DNA from: Myxococcota bacterium
Lineage (GTDB): Bacteria; Myxococcota_A; Polyangia; Polyangiales; Polyangiaceae
Direction: 5' to 3'
Length of the DNA: 38,388 bases
Assembly: GCA_963169915.1 (NCBI GenBank)
Contig: CAUJEM010000011.1
Location: 1-38,388, forward strand
The notes below the pieces were generated by a model that made no database searches, was not told where the DNA came from, and worked only from the letters and a program-made list of their open reading frames with translations. Positions 7,853 through 14,964 of this stretch are shown here, in pieces. Position 1 is the stretch's first letter. Each line of letters begins with the position of its first letter. Both the position numbers and the translations under genes were made by a program.

Positions 7853-8227
7853 TCAGAGGCCCTGGGACGGGATCTGGGCGGCGCTGGCCGCTTCGAGCCG
7901 GGCGACGACCTCCGACGGCTCTGGCAGCGTGGCGATGAACCGCTGGTAACACGCGCCCGGTCGCAGCTTGACCACCACCGCGGGGCCGCGGCCGTGGAGG
8001 GCGACCACGTCACTGGCGCCGCGGCGCAGCATGGTCCCGATGAGTGCGACGCCCGGCACACCGGTGCCGACGCGCAGGCCCGAGGCGACGCTCCAAGGCT
8101 CTTGGACCACCTCCACCGACTCCACCTCCCCGAGCGGCACGCGCGCACCGCGACGTAAGCCACCCAGTGTCTCGAGCAGCGAGAACCGAAACACCAAGTC
8201 TCCACCCTCCACGTCGAACGTTGCCAT
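7853..8227 (-). CDS. Small PH-domain-like protein (hypothetical)
   Basis: 124 residues from ATG 8227, preceded by GAGGTGA a few bases upstream. The pattern is a beta-rich domain: an opening strand with FRFSLLETL, a segment VPLGEVESVEVV typical of bacterial PH-like domains, a middle hydrophobic strand VPGVALIGTML, a strand pair around VVALHGRGPAVVVKL, and a closing helix SEVVARLEAA. This resembles the bacterial pleckstrin-homology-like proteins common in myxobacteria; their partners are mostly unknown. There is no signal peptide. The frame can be extended upstream but the extension lacks protein-like composition. The gene overlaps, antisense, the upstream side of the broken lipoprotein remnant. 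Confidence 0.6.
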   Translation of the reverse strand: MATFDVEGGDLVFRFSLLETLGGLRRGARVPLGEVESVEVVQEPWSVASGLRVGTGVPGVALIGTMLRRGASDVVALHGRGPAVVVKLRPGACYQRFIATLPEPSEVVARLEAASAAQIPSQGL

Positions 8228-8284
8228 GGTCACCTCGATGCCAGGAGCGCCTCCTGGCTCACGCTCCGCCTCTTCACAGCATAC

Positions 8285-8925
8285 CTGACGGCGGCGGGCG
8301 GCTCGCTGGCGCGGCGGGCGGCTCGGGCAGCGGAGGCTCCGGCGGCGAAGACCGCTCGGTGCCCCAGACCGAGCCCGGCCCGTACCCAACCAAGCTCCGC
8401 TTCGTGAACCCCACCGAAGTGCCCGTCGACATCCGCAACCTCTGCGTACCCTGCTGGGAGCTGCGCTCCTATGCCGCCGGCGACCGTCAGGCGCTCACCC
8501 CCCGCGGCGGTGGCAGGAGCTCGTGCCACCGCAGGGACCATGGCGGAGGCCGCCTCGACCGTGGGATGGGCCGGCCGTCAGCGAGCGCGGTCACCAAGAG
8601 CCCACCCCTGGCGATCGGCGGGCCTGGGGAGTCGTTCGAGATCCAGCAGGTCGAAGCTTGCTCCTGCTATGAGCCGCTCGACCCCTTGCCTGGCAAGTAC
8701 CGCGTGCGCGCCGTCCTCTCCATGAGCGAGCAAGAGGTGCTCGACGGCACCACGCGAGGCACCGCCGCCTGGGAGGATCTCACGCTGCCAGCGACGAGCG
8801 GTGTCGTCGAGGTGACGGTAGCGCCGCTCGTCGGGGGAGCTCCTGGAGCCAGCGGGGGGCGACACGGCGGTGAGCTTCGGGGGCCGCTCGGTGTGCAGAG
8901 GATGAGCGCCTCCGTTCGCCGCTAG
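8285..8925 (+). pseudogene. Remnant of a secreted/lipoprotein gene lacking its 5' end
   Basis: A frame ending at TAG 8923-8925 carries protein-like blocks. There is a Gly/Ser linker (AAGGSGSGGSGG) of the kind found after lipoboxes in this window, then KLRFVNPTEVPVDIRNLC and, after a poor stretch, LAIGGPGESFEI, CSCYEPLDPLPGKYRVRA and a final beta-rich part. No start codon, ribosome site or signal peptide precedes the linker; instead the frame runs antisense into the start of the PH-like gene. The section around 8490-8590 reads as arginine-rich low-quality sequence, suggesting frame damage there. The best reading is a decayed lipoprotein gene whose N-terminus has been lost. Function unknown. 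Confidence 0.45.
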
Positions 8926-9032
8926 GCCGCGTGCGGCGCGAGCCGGGGCGCGCGGGCGCCGCGCTCACGAGCGTGGAGCTGCGACAACTTGACTCATGGT
9001 CCTGACCGCTCGCGCCGCCCAGGCTGTCGGCC

Positions 9033-10958
9033 ATGTCGCTCGTGCGCTCTCGCCTCGCCGCCCTCGTGGTCGCTCCGTTCCTGCTCGCCAGCGCGTGCGG
9101 CGACGGCGCGGAGCGCGACGCGCCCACCCCCGTGGTGGACACGCCCATCACGCGCGGTGAGGCCATCTTCCGCCGAGACTGCGTCGGCTGTCACTCGCTG
9201 GGGCACGGCGACCGCCGCCGCGCTCCCGACCTGCTCGGCGTCCACCAGCGCCGCCCGTCGATGTGGCTGAGCCACTGGCTCACCGACCCGGAGCACGTCG
9301 CGCAGAAAAACCCCTACGCGCAGCAGTTGGTGCAGAAGTGGGGCGGCGTGGTCATGCCCAATCCCGGGCTCGACGCGGCTCAGATCAGCGACGTGCTGGC
9401 CTTCATCGCCCATCAGAGCGCGCTGGGGCCCATGCCGCACAGCGCGCCGGTGGAGCTCTCCAGTCAGGAGCTCGACGCGACCCGCAGGCTCTACTTCGAG
9501 CGCTGCGCCGGTTGCCACGGGACGCTCCGCGCCGGCGGCACGGGCCCGGACATCGGACAGGCCGCGGCCACCTCCCTGGGCACGGACGCGCTGGCGGCCG
9601 TGATGCGCAACGGCACGCCGTGGGGCATGCCCGCGTGGGGCCGCCAGGCGATCCTGTCGGAGGTCGAGATCGCTCGGCTCGCCGCCCTGCTCCAGCTACC
9701 CCCTGCGCAGGGGCCGGCGCTGTCGCTCGAAGAGGCGAAGGGGAGCTGGGAGCTGCTCGTGCCGGTCGCTCAACGTCCGAGCCTGCCCGAGCACGGCTGG
9801 GACTGGCAAGACTTCTTCGGCGTCATCCTGCGGGACTCCGGCCAGGTCGCGATCTTCGACGGCACCAGCCGCGCCGAGGTGGCGCGCATCGACGCGGGCT
9901 TCGCCGTCCACATCCTGCGGGCGTCCTCCGACGGCAGGTACCTCTACGCGGTCGGGCGCGACGGCTGGGTGACGCTCATCGATCTTTGGAGCTTGGTCCC
10001 GAAGGCGGTCGCCCGGGTCCGCGGTTGCTGGGACGCGCGCAGCGTAGAGAGCAGCAAGGGCGCGGGGTACGAGCAGAGGTACGCCATCGAGGGCTGCTAC
10101 TGGCCCTCCCAGTACGTCGTGCTGGACGGCCTGACGCTCGAACCGCTGGCCGTGCAGGGCGTCCTCGGAGAGACGGTGGACACCGGGGAGCCGCTGAGCG
10201 AGGTGCGCGTGGCGTCGATCGCGAGCGTGCCGGGCGCGCCGCTCTGGGCGGTGTCACTGAAGGAGTCCGGGCACGTCGCCCTGGTGGACTACTCGAAGGG
10301 GGACTTCCCCATCGTGGCCCGCATCCCGGTCGAGCGCTTCCTGCACGACGGGGGCATGGACTCGACCGGTAGGTACCTGCTCGTCGCTGCCAACGCCAAG
10401 AACCGCGTGGAGGTCGTGGATCTTCAAGAGCGCCAGCGGGTCGCGAGCATCGAGACCGGCGTGCTGCCGCATCCGGGCCGTGGCGCCAACTTCATCGACC
10501 CCACCTTCGGCCCGGTGAACGCGACGACGCACCTGGGAGAGCCCGCGCTCTCCGTCTACGGCACCGACCCCATCGGTCACCCGGAGCAGGCGTGGACGGT
10601 GGTGCGCAAGCTCGCCCTGCCGTCGTCAGGCGGCTTGTTCCTGAAGACACACCCGGCCTCGCCCTGGGTGCTGATGGACATGGCCTTGTCGACCGACCCC
10701 GAAGCCGCGCGCCAGATCTGTGCGTATTCGAAGCAGACCGGCCAGATCGACCGCTGCATCACGCCCGCGAGCCGGGGCAAGGCGCTGCAGCCGGAGTTCA
10801 ATCGCGCTGGCAGCGAGGTCTGGGTCTCGGTGTGGGATCACGCTGGCGAGCTCGTGATCTACGACGCGGTCTCACTGGAAGAGCGGGCGCGCATCACCGG
10901 CCTCGAGACGCCAACGGGTAAGTTCAACGTGTTCAACACCGCGCGTGACGTGTACTGA
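9033..10958 (+). CDS. Cytochrome cd1-type protein (NirS/NirN-like) with two c-type haem domains
   Basis: 641 residues from ATG 9033, with a lipoprotein-type signal ending LLASAC (Cys22). Two c-type haem motifs follow, CVGCH (50-54) and CAGCH (158-162), each in its own cytochrome c domain. From about residue 230 to the end is an eight-bladed d1-haem propeller. Family marks are AVHILRASSDGRYLYAVGRD with the expected proximal d1 ligand His293, FLHDGGMDS (His438), LPHPGRGANFIDP, and the closing PTGKFNVFN. In NirS two histidines act on the distal side (His327 and His369 in Pseudomonas aeruginosa, from memory). Here the second is kept (His438) but the first position reads Val (SIASVPGAP, residue 399). 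It may therefore not be a normal nitrite reductase, but closer to NirN or of another function. No other nir gene is in the window. Confidence 0.9.
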   Translation: MSLVRSRLAALVVAPFLLASACGDGAERDAPTPVVDTPITRGEAIFRRDCVGCHSLGHGDRRRAPDLLGVHQRRPSMWLSHWLTDPEHVAQKNPYAQQLVQKWGGVVMPNPGLDAAQISDVLAFIAHQSALGPMPHSAPVELSSQELDATRRLYFERCAGCHGTLRAGGTGPDIGQAAATSLGTDALAAVMRNGTPWGMPAWGRQAILSEVEIARLAALLQLPPAQGPALSLEEAKGSWELLVPVAQRPSLPEHGWDWQDFFGVILRDSGQVAIFDGTSRAEVARIDAGFAVHILRASSDGRYLYAVGRDGWVTLIDLWSLVPKAVARVRGCWDARSVESSKGAGYEQRYAIEGCYWPSQYVVLDGLTLEPLAVQGVLGETVDTGEPLSEVRVASIASVPGAPLWAVSLKESGHVALVDYSKGDFPIVARIPVERFLHDGGMDSTGRYLLVAANAKNRVEVVDLQERQRVASIETGVLPHPGRGANFIDPTFGPVNATTHLGEPALSVYGTDPIGHPEQAWTVVRKLALPSSGGLFLKTHPASPWVLMDMALSTDPEAARQICAYSKQTGQIDRCITPASRGKALQPEFNRAGSEVWVSVWDHAGELVIYDAVSLEERARITGLETPTGKFNVFNTARDVY

Positions 10959-11473
10959 CGCGCAGCCCTCGGGCCTCACGCCACGAAGACGAGCTCGAGC
11001 TCGGCGAGCGCATCCGTCAGCCCAACCGTACCCTGACGCCACCGCGCCCGAGCGGCCGCCCTCGCCGCCGCCGCGCCCGCTCCGCGCGACGAACCTCCCG
11101 CGCTCGAGCACACCCCGATCGACCCCGAGCACGATCTCTCCGCTATCATGCTCACCGCCCCCTCCTCCGCTCGCGAGCCGCTGAGCTCCGCCGCCTCGTC
11201 CGCCTCGACTCCTGCGGCGTCCCCCGAGCCGTCCGCTCCCGCGTTGACGGCGACCCCGCCGAGCTCAGCGCTCGACCCCACCCCGTGACGCGCTGCGCCC
11301 CGCGCGCCGCTCGAGCCCAGTGCCCTCAGACGACGCGCACTGACTCACACGCTCTCGGGCTCACCGAGGGGAGGTCGCCCTGCTCGAGGCCGGCACCGAT
11401 GCGGCGAAGGGCACGCGCGCGGTCGTCTGCGCGAGCGCCTACGCGCCAGCCCGCGCGGCCGCTGCGCTGACCG
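10959..11473. other. 515-bp gap with decayed coding remnants
   Basis: No intact gene is evident, but pieces look protein-like on the plus strand. One frame reads HEDELELGERIRQPNRTL near 10982-11035. A second frame, 11037-11288 (TGA 11286-11288), continues as a Pro/Glu/Ser-rich segment containing EHTPIDPEHDLSAIMLTAP. A third, 11344-11490, contains EVALLEAGTDAAKGTRAVV and ends at TGA 11488-11490. The changing frames and missing start suggest one or two frame-shifted former genes, but the pieces are short and chance open frames are common at this GC content. Confidence 0.3.
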
Positions 11474-11866
11474 TCAGCGCGTCATCGTGAGCGGCGCGCG
11501 CCCGATCGCGAGGAGCCCAAGCACGATCAGCACGAGCGCCCCCAGGACGCCGGCCAGTGGCAATCGCCACCCGGGCGGCTGCGCGCGTCGGTTCTTCGCG
11601 AGCGTCACGTGCGCGACCGCGACCGCGCCGAGCATGCACGCGAGGTGGCCGCTCAGCGCGGGGTACCACGTCCCGCCAACGACCAGCAGCAGCCCGACCA
11701 AGACCTGTAAGTCGAGCAGCCCGACGAACACGGCGCCGAGGATGCGCCCCGCCCTGTCGAACGGACGCTGGGCCGTGAGCCCGAAGCCGGCGTAGCCGAT
11801 GACGAGCACGGCGGCGAGGAGGGCGAGGTACCGGAGGCCAGAGTGGGCGTGGAACAGGGCCGTCAT
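11474..11866 (-). CDS. Small four-helix membrane protein with conserved-looking histidines
   Basis: 130 residues from ATG 11866. Four hydrophobic helices are visible at about 11-30, 42-65, 71-90 and 103-122. The N-terminal FHAHSGLRYLALL, DLQVLVGLLL in helix 2 and GHLACMLGAVAVAHV in helix 3 match a widespread uncharacterised family of small membrane proteins beginning LHSxLRW/Y (recalled, no name known to me). Histidines at 6, 8, 74 and 86 sit near helix ends and could bind haem or metal, but that is a guess. It is followed on the convergent side by the decayed region. The upstream minus-strand neighbour is about 200 bp away, so it probably has its own promoter. Confidence 0.75.
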   Translation of the reverse strand: MTALFHAHSGLRYLALLAAVLVIGYAGFGLTAQRPFDRAGRILGAVFVGLLDLQVLVGLLLVVGGTWYPALSGHLACMLGAVAVAHVTLAKNRRAQPPGWRLPLAGVLGALVLIVLGLLAIGRAPLTMTR

Positions 11867-12062
11867 GGGGGTGCACCTTAGCGCAGCGCGTGGTGAGGCG
11901 CTCGCGGAGGTCGCGTGGGCAGCGCTGGTCGCCCGGAGGCGCCGCGCTGAGCGGCAAGCTCCGGGGAGACGTGCTGCTTCCGAGCGTCGCCTCGGAGGGC
12001 GTCGAGCAGCGCCCGGCCAGGTCGCTCGTCCGTCAGGACCGGTCCTGGGACGAGCGGAGGCC

Positions 12063-12590
12063 CTAGCGGAGCTCCGCGCAGCTCGTGCCCTCGGGCGTGG
12101 CGCTGCAGCGGCGCCCCGCGCCGCAGACCTCTTCGATCGCGAAGCGCTGTCCCTTGCACATGAGCACCTGCGAGCCGTCGGCGCTGCACGCCAAGTTGCC
12201 GGACATCTCGAGGGTGCAGGGCTCGTCGAGCCTAGCCACGGACATGTCGCAGACGACGACGCCCGCTCGGAGCTGGCAGCCCTCCGGGCCGCGGCAGTGG
12301 TGCAGCAGCACGAGCCGACCGTCGCGGCAGCCGAGCAGGCCGCGCCCGTCCGACGCGCAGCGCGGCGAGGGCTCCTGAGGGCACGGCGTCCCCTCGACGG
12401 CCGCCGCGGCAGAGGCGCCCGGCGTCGCCGAGCCCAACGCGCCGGGCGCGGACACCGCGGGCAGCGCCGACCCGGTGGTGGACGGCGGCGGGCAGCCGGG
12501 CGCGCCCGGCGCGCACTGTTCGCTCGACGGTGAGCGACAGCCCGCGACGGCGCCGCAGGCGAGCACCAAGGAGCACCAGGAGCGCAGCAC
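12063..12590 (-). CDS. Cys-rich lipoprotein, hypothetical
   Basis: The reading from GTG 12590 gives a short basic start, a hydrophobic core and the lipobox GAVAGC, so the product is likely exported and lipid-modified. A Pro/Ala/Ser linker is followed by about 95 residues containing two copies of a CxxDGxxLLxCxxG-type module (CASDGRGLLGCRDG and CSADGSQVLMCKG), each ending in further Cys. Such modules recur in myxobacterial surface lipoproteins, including the two larger ones at 24428-28149; the function is unknown. The start is uncertain: the frame stays open upstream and no ribosome site stands out next to the GTG, although GGAGGTGAAG occurs about 35 bases ahead. Confidence 0.7.
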   Translation of the reverse strand: MLRSWCSLVLACGAVAGCRSPSSEQCAPGAPGCPPPSTTGSALPAVSAPGALGSATPGASAAAAVEGTPCPQEPSPRCASDGRGLLGCRDGRLVLLHHCRGPEGCQLRAGVVVCDMSVARLDEPCTLEMSGNLACSADGSQVLMCKGQRFAIEEVCGAGRRCSATPEGTSCAELR

Positions 12591-12759
12591 CCTGGCACCA
12601 TGCCAAATCTTCTGCGCCGCTTCACCTCCGCCCGCAGCGTCCCGCGGCTCCAAAGGGGGGCCGAGCCGGTGCGCCGCGGCTGCGCGCGCGACAAACCGCC
12701 ACCGCGGAGCGAGCCCAAGGCCACGCCCCGCGGTGAAGTGCCAGGCTGAGCGCCGTGGC

Positions 12760-13647
12760 TCAGGCCGCCCGACGGCGGCGCCGCGCCCCGACGACGGCGC
12801 CCGCGCCGAGCAGCAGCCCTGCGCACCAGAGCGCGTCCCCGCTGGCCGTGCCAGGGGCGGCAGCGCACGACGCGCTGGCGCTGGCGGAGCCCTCGGCGGT
12901 GCACTTGCCGTTGTTGCACTCTGCCTTGCCGGTGGCGTCGTAGGTGACCTTCACGTTGAAGGCCGCCTTGAGCGCGCTCAGGCACTCTTGCAGGTTGCCC
13001 TTGGTGTCCACGTACTTCCCGTCGCAGAAGAGCGCGCCCTCCGGCTGCTCACAGCGCGCCTTACAGCCGCCCTCCACGCGCACCAGGCAGTCCGCCTTGG
13101 GCTTGCTGGCTTGGCAGCCGGCCTGGCACTGCCCGTTCACCTGGGCGCTGCACTGACCACCGCAGGAGGCCTCGCACTTGCTCTTGCAGCTCGCCGAGGG
13201 CGGCGTGCCGGTGCACTTGCTCTGGCACTCACCGGAGGCGGTGGCCTGACAGCTCGCCTCGCACTCGCTCTTGTTCTCGGCGGTGGCGCACTGGCCCTGG
13301 CAGTTGCCTTGCGCCTCGGCCGTGCAGTTGCCCTCACAGGAGAAGTTGCCCGGGTTGACGTCGCACTCCGCCTCGCAGGTCCCCTGGCAGCTCGTGGTGC
13401 AGTCCACGTCCGCCGTGACGTTGCAGGTGGCCTTGCACTCCGCGTAAAATTCCGCTTGGCAGCTCGCCTCCACGGACACCGGCGTGCACTTGGCCTCGCA
13501 GCCGCCCTTGACCTCCACCTGGCACTCCGCGTTGGCGCTGACGTTGATGTCACCGCAGGCCTCCAGCCCAGCGTGCGCCACGCCAGCGGAGAAGAAGGGG
13601 ACGGCGAAGGCCGCGACGAACAAGCTAGAGAGCAGGGCGTTTTTCAT
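12760..13647 (-). CDS. Secreted 34-cysteine repeat protein with a MYXO-CTERM-like sorting tail
   Basis: 295 residues from ATG 13647, with GGAGGATC about 8 bases upstream. A clear signal peptide (MKNALLSSLF...VAHA) precedes a mature part with 34 Cys, mostly spaced as CxxxC or CxxxxxxxC in repeats such as GGCEAKC, GTCEAEC and GNCQGQC. Around residue 210 the pattern changes to a small domain (ALFCDGKYVDTKG...LQECLSAL). The C-terminus is a Ser/Ala linker, then LWCAGLLLGAGAVVGARRRRR: a Cys, a short membrane helix and an Arg cluster, the form of MYXO-CTERM signals thought to direct surface anchoring. A heavily disulphide-bonded cell-surface or spore-coat-like fibre protein is inferred. The nearest minus-strand neighbour upstream is the deacetylase. 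Confidence 0.85.
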   Translation of the reverse strand: MKNALLSSLFVAAFAVPFFSAGVAHAGLEACGDINVSANAECQVEVKGGCEAKCTPVSVEASCQAEFYAECKATCNVTADVDCTTSCQGTCEAECDVNPGNFSCEGNCTAEAQGNCQGQCATAENKSECEASCQATASGECQSKCTGTPPSASCKSKCEASCGGQCSAQVNGQCQAGCQASKPKADCLVRVEGGCKARCEQPEGALFCDGKYVDTKGNLQECLSALKAAFNVKVTYDATGKAECNNGKCTAEGSASASASCAAAPGTASGDALWCAGLLLGAGAVVGARRRRRAA

Positions 13648-13732
13648 GTGAACGGATCCTCCAGAGCTCTGAGTGTGACCGATGGCACCCCCTGAGAGCA
13701 AGCCAAGGGCCTGCTGATGATACGCCGAGGCG

Positions 13733-14884
13733 TCAGAGTAATTCCCGCGCTCCCTCGCGCGCGGCGGCCTCGTGGTCAGGGGGTGGCTCTTCCAGGGGCA
13801 CCTGCAGGAGCCGCCGCCAGCGCTCGCGCGGCAGCGGCGCAGCGTCCGCACCCGCATCGGAGGTAGCGTCGCTGGGGTCCCAGGAGAGCACGTAGCCAGC
13901 CGCCCGCAGCCGCTCGGCGAGCAGGGGCAGCGCCTCGAAGGTGTGCTCCCCGTGAACGTGAAAGAGCGCCACCGCTCCCGGTCTCGCTTGGCCGAGCACC
14001 AGGTGGACCAGATCTTCGGCGGGGGCGCCCTCCCAGTCCCGGCTGTCGACGTCCCAGAGCATCAGCTCGAGCCCCGCCTCCTCGACCAGGCGCGCGACGC
14101 GCGCGTCGTAGGCCATCAAGGGCGGTCGGAAGTACCTGCAGTCGCCGTCCGTGGCGCCCTCCACGATCTCACGGCGCACCTGCTCTTCGGTGTAGCGCGG
14201 CAGGGTGAGGTTGAGGTGGCTGAGCGAGTGGTTGCACACGCGATGCCCCTGTGCCTTGGCCTGCTCGACCCAGTCGTGCCGCTGCTTCACCCAGGTGCCG
14301 GTGGGAAAGAGCAGCGCCTTGATCTTCAGCGCCGAGAGCAGGGACAAGAGGCGATCGGCCTGGCGCAGGCGACGGGGGGCGTCATCGAAGCTGAAGACGA
14401 AGCGCTGCCCCTCGCCTGGGGTGACGCGGGTGGGCGGCGGAACGCTGGTGCGGAACGCCTGGGGCGGCACGCTCGCCCCCTCCACGCTCAGCACGTAGCG
14501 CCGCCCCATCTTCCAGCGGGGCACCCCACTGACGCGCAGGGTGCCGTCGGGCGGACGCTCGAGCCGCAGCTCCACCGCTGGCTTGACGCTGACGGTGAGC
14601 TCGCCGGCGCGCAGCGGCCGACTGAAGCGCAAGATCATCGGCGCTGTCGCGGCGATGCGCGGCTCGGCGTCGTCGCTCGGGAGGAACACCGGCGGGGGGA
14701 GCGCGACGGGGCCCAGCGCTGACGCCGAAGCGAGCGGCGGCGCGCGCGGTGGCTCCGGCGTGGCGGGCGGCGGCGGCGCAGCGGCGGGCGTGGCCAGCCG
14801 CGCCAGCGCCCACGCGGCCGCCACCCCCACGGGCACGAACGCCCACCGAGTCCACCTGGCCTGCTGCACGACGCCCGGGAGCAT
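13733..14884 (-). CDS. Polysaccharide deacetylase (NodB homology domain), membrane-anchored
   Basis: 383 residues from ATG 14884. Residues about 12-30 form an uncleaved signal anchor, followed by a Pro-rich linker and an Ig-like beta domain (about 70-145). The NodB catalytic domain follows: FSFDDAP (motif 1, catalytic and metal Asp), HSLSHLNLT (motif 2, HxxxH metal ligands), RYFRPPLMAYD (motif 3), WDVDSRDW (motif 4) and ALFHVHG (motif 5). It should remove N-acetyl groups from a cell-wall or extracellular glycan in the periplasm; the substrate is not evident. FDDAP instead of the usual FDDGP is a small deviation. It is divergent from the Fam20C-like lipoprotein gene, with 80 bp between the starts. 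Confidence 0.92.
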   Translation of the reverse strand: MLPGVVQQARWTRWAFVPVGVAAAWALARLATPAAAPPPPATPEPPRAPPLASASALGPVALPPPVFLPSDDAEPRIAATAPMILRFSRPLRAGELTVSVKPAVELRLERPPDGTLRVSGVPRWKMGRRYVLSVEGASVPPQAFRTSVPPPTRVTPGEGQRFVFSFDDAPRRLRQADRLLSLLSALKIKALLFPTGTWVKQRHDWVEQAKAQGHRVCNHSLSHLNLTLPRYTEEQVRREIVEGATDGDCRYFRPPLMAYDARVARLVEEAGLELMLWDVDSRDWEGAPAEDLVHLVLGQARPGAVALFHVHGEHTFEALPLLAERLRAAGYVLSWDPSDATSDAGADAAPLPRERWRRLLQVPLEEPPPDHEAAAREGARELL

Positions 14885-14964
14885 AGGCGGATCGGCTGCG
14901 CTGTCCTGCTTCGCTCACGTACGGCGCCGCCGCGCGGCGCTAGGAGGCGTCGCGCCGCCACGGT

